Shown: positions 51,765 through 60,926, counted from the stretch's first letter. The stretch is DNA of 64,000 bases from Micromonospora sp. M71_S20 (GCF_003664255.1 NZ_RCCV01000001.1:620001-684000), one strand, 5' to 3'. Translations and numbers: made by a program. Notes: generated from the letters alone by a model not told the origin.

Positions 51765-52934
51765 TCAGGCCGCGACCCGCAGCCGCCGGGGCGCCGGGAC
51801 GGCCGGGGCGTCCCGGTACGCCGGCCCGGACGGGGTCCAGGAGCCCAGCACGGCGGCCCGGGCGGCGCCGGTCACCGAGGGCAGCGCGCCGGGCAGCCCG
51901 TGCCAGGAGAGCCAGCCCAGCAGCGCGAACGCGTACGCCTCCTTGGCCTGCGCGGGCACCCCCAGCTCGTCGGTGGTGCGCAGCCGCCAGCGCCCCGCCC
52001 CGAGGGCGGCCAGCCGGGCGGTCAGCGTGGGGTTGCGCACCCCGCCGCCGGCCGCCACCACCTCCGCCACGCCGTGCCGGTCGCACTCGGCGGCCACCAC
52101 CCGGGCGGTCAGCTCGGTCAGGGTGGCGAGCACGTCGTCGGCCGGCACCGGCTCGCCGAGGGCCGCCAGCCGGGCGTCCAGGTAGCCGGCGTGGAACAGC
52201 TCCTTGCCGGTCGACTTGGGCGGCGGCGCCGCGTAGTAGGGCTCGGCGAGCAGGGCGTCGAGCAGACCGGGGTGCACCCGACCGGCCGCCGCGCGGGCGC
52301 CGTCGAGGTCGCAGGGCCGCCCCAGGAGGCGCCGGGCCGCCGCGTCGAGCAGCGCGTTGGCGGGCCCGACGTCGTACCCGAGCACCGGCGCGCCCGGCGC
52401 GAGGACCGTGAGGTTGGCGATGCCGCCCAGGTTGAGCGCGGCGCGCGGGGCCGCGCCGTCCGCCGGGTCGAGCAGCAGCGCGTCGAACGCCGGGACCAGG
52501 GGCGCGCCCTGCCCGCCGGCGGCGACGTCCGCCGAGCGCAGGTCGCTGAGCACGGGTACGCCCACCCGGGCGGCCACCCGGGCCACCGCGCCCAGTTGCA
52601 GGGTGCCCTGGGCCCGCCCGTCGGCGACCCAGTGGAAGACCGTCTGCCCGGGCGAGACCACTGCGTCGACCGCGCCGCCGGCCAGCTCGACGCCGAGGGC
52701 CGCCGCCTCGGCGAAGACCTCGCCCAGGCGGTTGTCCAGCCGGCAGACCGCCTCGACGGTGGTGCTCCCGGGCGGCAGCAGCGCGCCGATCGCTTCGCGC
52801 AGCCCGTCGTCGTAGTCGAGGCCGCGGTGCCCCAGCGGGCGCAGCAGCAGCGTGTCCCCGTCGAGGGTGAACTCGGCGGCGGCCACGTCCACCCCGTCGT
52901 AGGAGGTCCCCGACATCAGCCCGACGATCTTCAT
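51765..52934 (-). CDS. anmK: Anhydro-N-acetylmuramic acid kinase
   Basis: A 389-residue sugar kinase recycling cell-wall anhydro-MurNAc. It opens with GLMSGTSYDGVDVAAAEF, the AnmK phosphate motif, and has SPGQTVFHW, LNLGGIANLTVL, YDVGPANALLD and VAAGGGVRNPTL. The C-terminus carries a short Arg/Ala-rich tail. ATG 52934; TAGCCT lies 6 nt upstream and overlaps the stop codon of the methyltransferase gene before it. Confidence 0.94.
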   Translation of the reverse strand: MKIVGLMSGTSYDGVDVAAAEFTLDGDTLLLRPLGHRGLDYDDGLREAIGALLPPGSTTVEAVCRLDNRLGEVFAEAAALGVELAGGAVDAVVSPGQTVFHWVADGRAQGTLQLGAVARVAARVGVPVLSDLRSADVAAGGQGAPLVPAFDALLLDPADGAAPRAALNLGGIANLTVLAPGAPVLGYDVGPANALLDAAARRLLGRPCDLDGARAAAGRVHPGLLDALLAEPYYAAPPPKSTGKELFHAGYLDARLAALGEPVPADDVLATLTELTARVVAAECDRHGVAEVVAAGGGVRNPTLTARLAALGAGRWRLRTTDELGVPAQAKEAYAFALLGWLSWHGLPGALPSVTGAARAAVLGSWTPSGPAYRDAPAVPAPRRLRVAA

Positions 52935-52940
52935 CGCGTC

Positions 52941-52946
52941 AGGCTA
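52941..52946 (-). promoter_or_regulatory. Minus-10-like TAGCCT before anmK
   Basis: TAGCCT on the minus strand contains the TAG stop of the upstream methyltransferase gene and ends 6 nt before ATG 52934, the leaderless spacing. anmK may have its own promoter inside the operon. Confidence 0.35.
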
Positions 52947-54197
52947 GCGGGCGGCTCCGTCGGGCGGCAGGAGCAGACCGACCAGCTCGACGTGCTGGGT
53001 CATCGGGAACAGGTCGAAGCCGCGCAGCGCGGCCAGCCGCCAGCCCAGCCCGGCGAAGGTGCGCACGTCGCGGGCGAAGGCGGCCGGGTCGCAGGCCACG
53101 TACGCCACCGCGCGCGGCCCGGCGGCCACCACGTCGCGCACCACCCGGGCGCCCGCGCCGGAGCGTGGCGGGTCGAGCACCACCACGTCGACCGGGCCGG
53201 TGATCCGGCGGCGGGCCAGCGCGGTCTCCACCCGGGCCGGCACGACCTCCACCCGGGGCAGGTCGCGCAGGTTCTCCCGGGCGGCGGCGACGCCCTGCGC
53301 CGCCGACTCGACCAGGGTGACGCGGCCCGCCTCGCCGACCCGGCCGGCGAGCGCGGCGGCGAAGAGTCCCGCCCCGCCGTAGAGGTCCCAGGCCCGCTCC
53401 CCCGGGCGCGGGTCGACCAGCCCCAGCACGGCGTCGACCAGGGTGTCGGCGGCGGCCGGGTGGACCTGCCAGAACGACGACGCCGGCAGCGTCCACTCCC
53501 GGCCGGCCGCCACCTCGCGGACCCGCTCCGGGCCGCTCACCGTGCGGGGCACCCCGTCGGCGACGGCGGTCACGGCCACGTCCCCGCCGGTGGAGGCGAC
53601 CGTCTCGACCGCGTCCGCGTCCGGCCAGCGCGTCCCGGTCGGGGCCAGCACGGGCAGCTCCCGGATCGCCGGGTGGGCGATCAGGCAGCGGTCGATCGGG
53701 ACCACCTCGTGCGAGCGGTGCTTGAGCAGCCCGGCCCGGCCCGCCCCGTCGACGGCGTAGCGGACCCGGGAGCGCCAGCCCAGCGGCCCGCCGGACAGCG
53801 CCTCGACCCGGACGCCGAGGGCGTCCAGCTCGGCGTCGGTGAGCCCGCCGAGGCGGGTGAGCTGCTCACGCACCACCGCCGCCTTCCAGTCGAGCTGGGC
53901 GGCCGGGGCGACGTGTTGCAGGTCGCACCCGCCGCACCGGCCCGGCTTCGCGTACGGGCAGGGCTGCTCGACCCGGTCCGGCGCGGCCTCGAGCACGCTC
54001 ACCGCGTCGGCCCGGACGAACCCCTTGTGCACCTCGGTGACCTCGGCGACCACCCGCTCGCCGGGCAGCGCGTGCCGGACGAAGACCACCTGGCCGTCCA
54101 CCCGCGCGACGCAGTGCCCGCCGGGTGCGACCGCCCCGACGGTCAGCTCGACCCGCTCGGCCTCCTCCAGCCCCCGGCCGTTCCCGTGCGCGGTCAC
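52944..54197 (-). CDS. TrmA/RlmC-family RNA (uracil-5-)-methyltransferase
   Basis: A 417-residue SAM-dependent methyltransferase: N-terminal TRAM domain (VELTVGAVAPGGHCVARVDGQVVFV), Fe-S cluster ligands CPYAKPGRCGGCDLQH, SAM motif AWDLYGGAGLFAAAL, VLDPPRSGAG, and YVACDPAAFARD with the catalytic Cys. It methylates a uracil in rRNA or tRNA; which one is not decidable here. GTG 54197 with GGAGGTGA upstream; the start overlaps the kimA-like stop (GTGA), so the genes are coupled. Confidence 0.9.
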   Translation of the reverse strand: MTAHGNGRGLEEAERVELTVGAVAPGGHCVARVDGQVVFVRHALPGERVVAEVTEVHKGFVRADAVSVLEAAPDRVEQPCPYAKPGRCGGCDLQHVAPAAQLDWKAAVVREQLTRLGGLTDAELDALGVRVEALSGGPLGWRSRVRYAVDGAGRAGLLKHRSHEVVPIDRCLIAHPAIRELPVLAPTGTRWPDADAVETVASTGGDVAVTAVADGVPRTVSGPERVREVAAGREWTLPASSFWQVHPAAADTLVDAVLGLVDPRPGERAWDLYGGAGLFAAALAGRVGEAGRVTLVESAAQGVAAARENLRDLPRVEVVPARVETALARRRITGPVDVVVLDPPRSGAGARVVRDVVAAGPRAVAYVACDPAAFARDVRTFAGLGWRLAALRGFDLFPMTQHVELVGLLLPPDGAAR

Positions 54198-56269
54198 CGT
54201 TCACCTCCACCACTCGGGCCGCTCTCGCCGGGCGGCGCGGACACGACGGGCGGGACGCTCGGCGGCAGGGTGCCCCGCGGCGCGACCCGGGGGCCGCGTG
54301 CCGGGCCCCGGGTCAGTGTGGCGTCCAGCCGGTCCAGGTCCTTGCCGGCGGTCGAGGCGAGCTGCCACGGCACGCTGGTCACCATCACCCCCGGTTCGAA
54401 GAGCAGCCGGCCCTTCAGGCGCAGCGCGCTCTGGTTGTGCAGCAGGTTCTCCCACCAGCGCCCCACCACGTACTCCGGGATGAAGACCGTGACCACGTCG
54501 CGCGGCGACTCCCGGCGGACGCCGGCCACGAAGTCCAGGATGGGGCGGGTGATCTCCCGGTACGGCGAGTCGACCACGGTCAGCGGGACGGGCAGGTCCC
54601 GCCGCTCCCACTCCGCCTGCAACTCCCGGGTGTCCTTCTCGTCGACGTTGACGGTCACCGCGGTCAGCGTGTCCGGCCGGGTGGCCCGGGCGTACGCGAT
54701 GGCCCGCAGCGTCGGCTTGTGCAGCTTGCTGACCAGCACGACGGCGTGGTTGCGGGCGGGCAGCACGGCGCGGCCCTCGTCCGGCGGGGTCAGCTCGGCG
54801 GCGACCCGGTCGTAGTGCCGGCGGATGGCCAGCATCAGCACGTAGATCATCGCCATCGCGGCGATGGCGATCCACGCGCCGAGCAGGAACTTGGTGACGA
54901 GCACGATGACCAGCACCGCGCCGGTCATCGCCATGCCGAAGGTGTTGATCGCCCGGGACCGGAGCATCCGTCGGCGCGCCTGCGGGTCCCGCGTGGTCCG
55001 CAGGTGGCGGTTCCAGTGCCGGATCATGCCGGCCTGGGAGAGCGTGAACGACACGAACACGCCCACGATGTAGAGCTGGATGAGCCGGGTCACCTCGGCC
55101 TGGAAGCCGACGATCAGCACGATCGCGGCGACGGCCAGGAAGACGATGCCGTTGGAGAAGGCCAGCCGGTCGCCGCGGGTGTGCAGCTGCCGGGGCAGGT
55201 AGCGGTCCTGGGCGAGGATCGAGCCGAGCACCGGGAAGCCGTTGAACGCGGTGTTCGCGGCGAGGAAGAGGATCAGCGCGGTGACCCCGGCGACCACGAA
55301 GAGCAGCACCGAGCCGGAGCCGAAGACCGTCTCCCCGAGCTGGGTGGTGACGGTCTTCTGCACGTACCCCTCGGGGCCGGAGATGATCTGCAGCCTCGGG
55401 TCCTCGACGAACTGCAGGCCGGTGAGGCGGGACAGCCAGATGATGCCGACCAGCATGGCCACCGAGATGGTGCCGAGCAGCAGCAGCGTGGTGGCCGCGT
55501 TGCGGCTCTTCGGGGCCTTGAACGCCGGCACCCCGTTGGAGATGGCCTCCACGCCGGTCAGCGCCGCGCAGCCCGACGAGAAGGTGCGCAGCAGCAGGAA
55601 GACCAGGGCGAAGCCGGTGACGCTGTGCTCGGCCTGGATCTCCAGGCCGGCGCTGGGCGCGCGCAGGTCGTGGCCGAGCACGAAGACCCGGACCAGGCCG
55701 GTGAGCAGCATCCCGACTATCACGATGATGAAGCCGTAGGTGGGGATGGCGAAGGCCGTGCCGGACTCCCGCAGGCCGCGCAGGTTCACCGCGGTGAGCA
55801 GCACCACCGCGGTGACCGCGATCAGCACCTTGTGGGTGGCCACGAACGGCACCACCGAGCCCAGGTTGGCCACCCCGGAGGAGACCGAGACCGCGACCGT
55901 GAGCACGTAGTCCACCAGCAGCGCGCTGGCCACCGCGACCCCCGCCCGGGGGCCGAGGTTGACGGTGGCCACCTCGTAGTCGCCGCCGCCGGAGGGGTAG
56001 GCGTGCACGTTCTGCCGGTAGCTGGCCACGACGGTGAGCATCACCACCACGACGGCCAGGGCGATCCACGGCGAGAAGAAGTACGCCGAGGCGCCGGCGA
56101 TGGAGAGGGTCAGCAGGATCTCGTCGGGCGCGTACGCGACGCTGGAGAGCGCGTCGGAGGCGAACACGGGCAGCGCGATGCGCTTGGGCAGAAGCGTGTG
56201 CTTCAGCCGGTCGGACCGGAACGGTCGACCGAGGAGCAGCCGCTTCAGCAGCGAGGTGGGTCTGGCCAC
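54194..56269 (-). CDS. KimA-like potassium importer (APC superfamily, formerly YdaO)
   Basis: A 691-residue transporter with twelve predicted TM helices and a cytosolic C-terminal domain (about 470-640). SDALSSVAYAPDEILL and DYVLTVAVS match Bacillus KimA so closely that Asp39, Tyr46, Asp120, Tyr121, Thr124 and Ser128 fall three residues after the K+-binding positions that I recall (36, 43, 117, 118, 121, 125). It is divergent from two TrkA/Ceo regulators. KimA proteins are K+/H+ symporters inhibited by c-di-AMP. Start GTG 56269; GTG 56290 possible. Confidence 0.82.
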   Translation of the reverse strand: MARPTSLLKRLLLGRPFRSDRLKHTLLPKRIALPVFASDALSSVAYAPDEILLTLSIAGASAYFFSPWIALAVVVVMLTVVASYRQNVHAYPSGGGDYEVATVNLGPRAGVAVASALLVDYVLTVAVSVSSGVANLGSVVPFVATHKVLIAVTAVVLLTAVNLRGLRESGTAFAIPTYGFIIVIVGMLLTGLVRVFVLGHDLRAPSAGLEIQAEHSVTGFALVFLLLRTFSSGCAALTGVEAISNGVPAFKAPKSRNAATTLLLLGTISVAMLVGIIWLSRLTGLQFVEDPRLQIISGPEGYVQKTVTTQLGETVFGSGSVLLFVVAGVTALILFLAANTAFNGFPVLGSILAQDRYLPRQLHTRGDRLAFSNGIVFLAVAAIVLIVGFQAEVTRLIQLYIVGVFVSFTLSQAGMIRHWNRHLRTTRDPQARRRMLRSRAINTFGMAMTGAVLVIVLVTKFLLGAWIAIAAMAMIYVLMLAIRRHYDRVAAELTPPDEGRAVLPARNHAVVLVSKLHKPTLRAIAYARATRPDTLTAVTVNVDEKDTRELQAEWERRDLPVPLTVVDSPYREITRPILDFVAGVRRESPRDVVTVFIPEYVVGRWWENLLHNQSALRLKGRLLFEPGVMVTSVPWQLASTAGKDLDRLDATLTRGPARGPRVAPRGTLPPSVPPVVSAPPGESGPSGGGER

Positions 56270-56431
56270 AACCGCCAAGCGTACGACCACCCTGGTGGGC
56301 GTCGCGGGGTGGTCGATCGCGGCGGGGCGGACCCGCGGAGTACCGTCGGTCCCCGCCCACGCCGGGAACGTGGCAGGCTCGCAGACGGCACGCTCACCGG
56401 CCGGGCGTTGCGCACCTTGAGGAGGGACGCG

Positions 56432-57097
56432 GTGCATGTCGTGATCATGGGTTGTGGCCGCGTCGGCTCGACCCTCGCCTACAGCCTGGAGTCCCGGGGG
56501 CACTCGGTCGCGGTCATCGACCAGGACGCCGACGCCTTCCGCCGGCTCGGCCCCGACTTCGCCGGGATCACCGTCACCGGTGCCGGCTTCGACGGGGAGG
56601 TGCTGCGGCAGGCCGGCATCGAGCGGGCGGACGCCTTCGCGGCCGTCTCCAGCGGCGACAACTCCAACATCATCTCCGCCCGGCTCGCCCGGGAGACGTT
56701 CGGCGTGTCCCGGGTGGCGGCGCGGATCTACGACCAGCGCCGCGCGCAGGTCTACGAGCGGCTCGGCATCCCCACCGTGGCCACCGTCCGGTGGACCGCC
56801 GACCGGATGCTGCGGCACCTGGTGCCGGAGGGGAACGTGGAGATCTTCCGCGACCCGACGAGCACGGTGTCGATCATCGAGGTGCCGGTGCACAAGGACT
56901 GGGTCAGCCGGCCGGTACGCGCCCTGGAGGGGGCGACCGGGGCCCGGGTGGCGTACCTGATCCGCTTCGGCATCGGCACGCTGCCCACCCCGTCCAGCGT
57001 CGTCCAGGAGGGCGACCAGCTCTTCATGCTGGTCACCGACGACATGGCGGCGACGGTCACGTCGGTGGCGGCGGCGCCGCCGGAAGGAGGGCTCTGA
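56432..57097 (+). CDS. TrkA-type potassium uptake regulator (CeoB-like)
   Basis: A 221-residue RCK protein: the NAD-binding motif VIMGCGRVGSTLAYSLESRGH at the N-terminus, the conserved GDNSNII and ARIYDQRRAQVYERLGIPTV segment, and a C-terminal TrkA-C domain (GTLPTPSSVVQEGDQLFMLV). It gates potassium transport in response to NAD(H). GTG 56432 has GAGGAGG 5 nt upstream. The second regulator follows two bases after its stop. Confidence 0.92.
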   Translation: MHVVIMGCGRVGSTLAYSLESRGHSVAVIDQDADAFRRLGPDFAGITVTGAGFDGEVLRQAGIERADAFAAVSSGDNSNIISARLARETFGVSRVAARIYDQRRAQVYERLGIPTVATVRWTADRMLRHLVPEGNVEIFRDPTSTVSIIEVPVHKDWVSRPVRALEGATGARVAYLIRFGIGTLPTPSSVVQEGDQLFMLVTDDMAATVTSVAAAPPEGGL

Positions 57098-57099
57098 GC

Positions 57100-57789
57100 A
57101 TGCGCATCGCCATCGCCGGCGCGGGCAACGTGGGCCGCTCGATCGCCCAGGAGCTGATCGACAACGGCCACCAGGTGATGCTCATCGAGCGCCAGCCCAG
57201 GATGCTCCGGCCCGACCGGGTGCCGGCGGCCGACTGGGTACTGGCCGACGCCTGCGAGCTGGCCAGCCTGGAGGAGGCCGACATCGCCGGCTGCGACGTG
57301 GTGGTCGCGGCCACCGGGGACGACAAGGTCAACCTGGTGGTCTCGCTGCTGGCCAAGACCGAGTTCGCGGTGCCCCGGGTGGTGGCCCGGGTCAACCGGG
57401 CCGAGAACGAGTGGCTCTTCACCGAGCAGTGGGGCGTCGACGTCGCGGTGAGCAAGCCGCGGGTGATGGCCGCCCTGGTCGAGGAGGCGGTCACCGTCGG
57501 CGACCTGGTCCGGCTGATGACCTTCCGGCAGGGCGAGGCGAACCTGGTGGAGATCACCCTGCCGCCGACCGCCCCGTACGTGGGCGAGTCGTTGCGCGCC
57601 GTCCCGCTGCCCCGCGACTCGGCGCTGGTGGCGATCCTGCGCGGCAAGCGGGTGCTGGTGCCCACCCCGGACGATTCGCTCGAGGCCGGCGACGAGCTGA
57701 TCTTCGTGTGCACCGCGGAGGTCGAGGACGCGGTCCGCGCGGTGGTGCTCGGGGCGGACAGCGTCGAACGTACCCGCGAGCAGCGCTGA
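57100..57789 (+). CDS. TrkA-type potassium uptake regulator (CeoC-like)
   Basis: A 229-residue RCK protein: NAD motif IAIAGAGNVGRSIAQELIDNGH, ADWVLADACELASLEEADIAGCDVVVAATGDDKVN, and a TrkA-C domain starting around VEITLPPTAPYVGESL. Like its partner it lacks any membrane part; partners are inferred to be the divergent KimA-like protein or a TrkH elsewhere. ATG 57100 with GGAAGGAGG upstream. Confidence 0.92.
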   Translation: MRIAIAGAGNVGRSIAQELIDNGHQVMLIERQPRMLRPDRVPAADWVLADACELASLEEADIAGCDVVVAATGDDKVNLVVSLLAKTEFAVPRVVARVNRAENEWLFTEQWGVDVAVSKPRVMAALVEEAVTVGDLVRLMTFRQGEANLVEITLPPTAPYVGESLRAVPLPRDSALVAILRGKRVLVPTPDDSLEAGDELIFVCTAEVEDAVRAVVLGADSVERTREQR

Positions 57790-57829
57790 GCCTGCGGTTC
57801 AGCCGCCGGGCGGTGCTGAGGCGGCGGCC

Positions 57830-58513
57830 TCAGCCACCGGGCAGCGCCTCGGGCTCCGACTCCCGGGTCACCCGCCGGACCGTCCAGACCGTGATCAGCA
57901 GCAGCAGCACGTACGGCGGGTAGCCCAGCACCAGCCGTGCCACGCCGAGGGCCGTGTCCTGGTGGGCGAGGTAGAGCCCGGCCTGTACGCCCACCTTGGC
58001 CAGCCACACCACGCCCCAGAGCACGGTGAGCCCGGTGAAGGTCCGCACCAGGCGCGGGTCGTCGCGCCACTCCGAGCGGCCCTTGGCCACCAGCACCGAC
58101 CAGATCCACCCCACGAGGGGCTGCCGGATGGCCGCCGAGACGAGCAGGGCCAGCCCGTAGCCGATGCCGTAGAGGATGCCGGGGAGGTAGAAGTCACGTT
58201 CGTCGCCGGTGCGCCAGGCGATCGCGGCGCCGACGGCGACGCCGAAGAGCCCGTTGACCGCGTGCCGGACCGGCCGGCGCTGCGCGAGCCGCAGACCGGC
58301 GATCACGAGCGCCACCGCCACCGAGGCGATCACGGCGGGCCGCAGCTCGCCGATGATGTTGGCCAGCACGAAGACGACCACCGGGATGCTGGACTCGACC
58401 AGCCCTCGCCAGCCGCCGAGCTGGTCGGCCATCTGCTCGGCGAGGGTGGGCAGCGGCTCCTCGCCCTGCGGGTCGCTCTCCGGCTGTGCCGCCCGGTGCT
58501 GTCCCGTCGTCAT
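57830..58513 (-). CDS. DUF3159 integral membrane protein
   Basis: A 227-residue membrane protein with about six TM helices: LVESSIPVVVFVLANII, AVIASVAVALVIAGLRL and AVNGLFGVAVGAAIAWRTG are typical of DUF3159 (Rv2693c-like). Function unknown. The place between ceo genes and the OB-fold gene is conserved. ATG 58513. Confidence 0.9.
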   Translation of the reverse strand: MTTGQHRAAQPESDPQGEEPLPTLAEQMADQLGGWRGLVESSIPVVVFVLANIIGELRPAVIASVAVALVIAGLRLAQRRPVRHAVNGLFGVAVGAAIAWRTGDERDFYLPGILYGIGYGLALLVSAAIRQPLVGWIWSVLVAKGRSEWRDDPRLVRTFTGLTVLWGVVWLAKVGVQAGLYLAHQDTALGVARLVLGYPPYVLLLLITVWTVRRVTRESEPEALPGG

Positions 58514-58544
58514 CGCACGCCTTCCGTCCGCCGCGGCCACCGGG

Positions 58545-58925
58545 TCACTTCGGCGGTTCCAGCTCGTAGTACGGGTTGTAGATCACCTTGCGGTCGTCCC
58601 GCAGGGCCACCCGGCCGCGCGCGGTCAGGTGGCGACCGGGCTCGATCCCGGCGATGTGCCGCCGGCCCAGCCAGACCAGGGTGACCACGTCGCTGCCGTC
58701 GTAGAGGTCCGCCTCCAGCGTGGGCAGGTTGGTCCGCGGGGTGTAGACGACCGTACGCAGCCGCCCGGCCACCGAGACCAGCTGGCCCCGCATGCACTGC
58801 CCGGCCGGGACACCGCCGTGCTCGGCGCTCTCCCGGCGCAGCTCCTGCGCCTCGATCTCCGCCTCGCTCGCGGTGAGCCGGCGCAGCATGCGGCGCAGCG
58901 GACCCCGGCCCTCGTCGGTCGACAT
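58545..58925 (-). CDS. OB-fold nucleic-acid-binding domain protein
   Basis: A 126-residue protein with an N-terminal basic helix (GPLRRMLRRLTASEAEIEAQELRR) and an OB-fold: CMRGQLVSVAGRLRTVVYTP, LEADLYDGSDVVTLVWLGRRHIAGIEPGRHLTARGRV and IYNPYYEL. It matches the actinobacterial family of Rv2694c, of unknown role in nucleic-acid metabolism. GGAGG is unusually close (2 nt) to ATG 58925. Confidence 0.88.
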   Translation of the reverse strand: MSTDEGRGPLRRMLRRLTASEAEIEAQELRRESAEHGGVPAGQCMRGQLVSVAGRLRTVVYTPRTNLPTLEADLYDGSDVVTLVWLGRRHIAGIEPGRHLTARGRVALRDDRKVIYNPYYELEPPK

Positions 58926-59052
58926 GACCTCCGCGTCACCCTCTCCACGCTGGGCCGACGCGACGCCGGCACCCGGGACGGCCCCGGCGGCGCCGGAACC
59001 GTCCCGCCAGCGTACGCCGACGGGGCCGGTCCCGGCGCGTCGTGACGGACGG

Positions 59053-59721
59053 TCAGGCCTCGCGGGGCGCGGGCGCGGGGTTGCCGTCGGCCGGCGCCCC
59101 CTCGACCGCCTGGTCGGCCACCTCGCGGGGCAGCCGCAGCGGCAGCGGCTCGCGCACCGGCTTGGCCTCCTGGCCCCGGTCGACCACCAGGCCGTCGAGG
59201 CACTCGGCCAGCGGGCCGGCGGCGGCCGGGTTGGTGGCCACCTCGCCCTGGTAGACGCCGCGGACCATCCAGCGCGGCCCGTCGATGCCGACGAACCGCA
59301 GGTCGGTCAGTCCGTCCGGGGTACGCACCCGGGCGTGCAGCTCGATGCCGTACTCGCCCTGGACCTCCTGGGCCGCCGCGCCGTCGTTGAACAGCGACTG
59401 GCGGATCTCCTCGCGCACCTCGTCCCAGATGCCCTCGGAGCGCGGCGCGGCGAAGACGCCGAGCTGGAGCGCGTTCGGACCGTGCACGAGCACGACCTGC
59501 TGGATCACGCCCTCCGGGTCGGCCTGCACCCGCACCTCGACGTCGCGCACCGCCGGGATGTGCAGGCTGCCCAGGTCGAGCCGCTGCACCCCCTCGGGCG
59601 CCTCGGAGATGTCGTACGGGCCGCGGGCCGGGGTCGACTCCTCGTTCGAGTCGAGGACCTCGGTCGTCCGCTCGTCGCGGGCGTGCCGTCCGGCACTGTC
59701 CCGCTTCCGGGAGAAGATCAC
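59053..59721 (-). CDS. DUF3710 family protein
   Basis: A 222-residue protein conserved beside dut in actinobacteria (Rv2696c-like). After a charged N-terminus come GPYDISEAPEGVQRLDLGSLHIPAV, VVLVHGPNALQLGVFAAP and RWMVRGVYQGEVA, the DUF3710 core. Function unknown. GTG 59721 with GGAGGG 9 nt upstream. It lies 25 bases after the dut stop on the same strand. Confidence 0.9.
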   Translation of the reverse strand: MIFSRKRDSAGRHARDERTTEVLDSNEESTPARGPYDISEAPEGVQRLDLGSLHIPAVRDVEVRVQADPEGVIQQVVLVHGPNALQLGVFAAPRSEGIWDEVREEIRQSLFNDGAAAQEVQGEYGIELHARVRTPDGLTDLRFVGIDGPRWMVRGVYQGEVATNPAAAGPLAECLDGLVVDRGQEAKPVREPLPLRLPREVADQAVEGAPADGNPAPAPREA

Positions 59722-59746
59722 TGCGCCAACCCTCCGCTGTTCGGTC

Positions 59747-60334
59747 TCACCCTGCCACCTCTTCCGTCCGGCCGTCTGCCCGGTCCCGCTCTTCCCGCCG
59801 GGCGTCCGGCACGTCCGGCGCCCGCCGTCCGTCCGGTGCCTCCGGGGCCGCTGCCGGCCCGCCACCGGTCGGGGACGACATTAGGCCGGCGTGGCCGCCC
59901 GTGGAGCCGTGCCCGCCGGTCCCGCGCCGGGACGCGGTCAGCTCGGCCGCCGGCCGGAAGTCCGCCCGCGCCACCCGCTGCACGACGAGCTGCGCGATCC
60001 GGTCGCCACGGGAGATCTTCGCCGGTGTCTCCCGATCATGGTTGATCAGGTTGACGAGGATCTCACCCCGGTAGCCGGCGTCGACCGTACCGGGCGCGTT
60101 GAGCACCGTCACGCCGAGTCTGGCCGCGAGCCCCGAACGGGGGTGGACGAGACCCACGTACCCCTCGGGCAACGCGATCGCCACGCCGGTCGGGACCAGG
60201 GCCCGGCCGCCGGGTGGCAGCTCGACGTCCGCCGCCGCCACCAGGTCTGCCCCGGCATCGCCGGGATGGGCGTACGCCGGCAGCGGCAGCTCGGGGTCGA
60301 GCTGCCGTACGGGCACGGGTACGACGTCGGTCAC
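59747..60334 (-). CDS. dut: dUTP diphosphatase with C-terminal extension
   Basis: A 195-residue dUTPase that removes dUTP and supplies dUMP. Motif 1 [12 protein letters not shown], motif 2 [12 protein letters not shown], motif 3 [13 protein letters not shown], motif 4 [13 protein letters not shown] and the glycine-rich motif 5 [11 protein letters not shown] are all present. Bacterial trimeric dUTPases usually end near residue 150; here about 45 Pro/Ala/Arg/Glu-rich residues follow motif 5. GTG 60334. Confidence 0.94.
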   Translation of the reverse strand: MTDVVPVPVRQLDPELPLPAYAHPGDAGADLVAAADVELPPGGRALVPTGVAIALPEGYVGLVHPRSGLAARLGVTVLNAPGTVDAGYRGEILVNLINHDRETPAKISRGDRIAQLVVQRVARADFRPAAELTASRRGTGGHGSTGGHAGLMSSPTGGGPAAAPEAPDGRRAPDVPDARREERDRADGRTEEVAG

Positions 60335-60406
60335 GGTTCCCCTCTTCCGTCCGTTTTGCTGGGGTGACCCTGCCATCCTGCCGGTTCGGCCGCCCGTCGT
60401 GCGCCG

Positions 60407-60412
60407 TACCCT
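60407..60412 (+). promoter_or_regulatory. Minus-10-like TACCCT before the DUF3093 gene
   Basis: TACCCT ends 7 nt before GTG 60420; the intervening GCAGGA is too close to the start to be a good ribosome binding site, so a leaderless transcript is plausible. Confidence 0.4.
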
Positions 60413-60419
60413 CGCAGGA

Positions 60420-60926
60420 GTGAGCCTGTCACCATCCTCGCCGTCCCCGGCGCCGCCCGCCGCGGCGCCCCCGCAGCACGCCGAGCGGCTCGGCCTGCCC
60501 TGGTGGCTGTGGCTGGGCGGGCTCGGCGCGGCCGCCCTACTCGCCGTGGAGGTCTGGATGGGCGCGCCCGGCGTCCGCGCCTGGCTGCCCTTCGTGGTGC
60601 TGCTGCCGGCGACCGTCGCCGGCCTGGCCTGGCTCGGCCGGATCCGGATCGCGGTACGCGACGACGAACTGCGGGTGGACGACGCCCGGCTGCCGGTCCG
60701 GTTCGTCGCCGACGTCGTCCCGTTGGACGCCGCCGGCCGGCGCGAGGTCCTCGGGGTCGGCGCCGACCCGCTGGCCTTCGTGGTGCAGCGACCCTGGATC
60801 CCCGGCGCCGTCCAGGTGGTCCTCGACGACCCGGCCGATCCCACCCCGTTCTGGGTGGTCAGCACCCGCCACCCGGTCGAGCTGGCCGAGGCGCTCCTCG
60901 CCGCCCGCGACGCCGCCCGCACCTGA
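60420..60926 (+). CDS. DUF3093 membrane protein
   Basis: A 168-residue protein with two TM helices ([21 protein letters not shown] and [19 protein letters not shown]) and a C-terminal domain beginning [18 protein letters not shown], typical of DUF3093 (Rv2698-like), ending in a [15 protein letters not shown] helix. Function unknown. Divergent from dut, as in mycobacteria. GTG 60420. Confidence 0.9.
   Translation: MSLSPSSPSPAPPAAAPPQHAERLGLPWWLWLGGLGAAALLAVEVWMGAPGVRAWLPFVVLLPATVAGLAWLGRIRIAVRDDELRVDDARLPVRFVADVVPLDAAGRREVLGVGADPLAFVVQRPWIPGAVQVVLDDPADPTPFWVVSTRHPVELAEALLAARDAART

Noticed and set aside
56270..56431. c-di-AMP (ydaO-type) riboswitch expected before a KimA gene
   Set aside because: The 162-base intergenic region lacks the conserved core elements on either strand; regulation of the importer, if by c-di-AMP, would have to be at the protein level.
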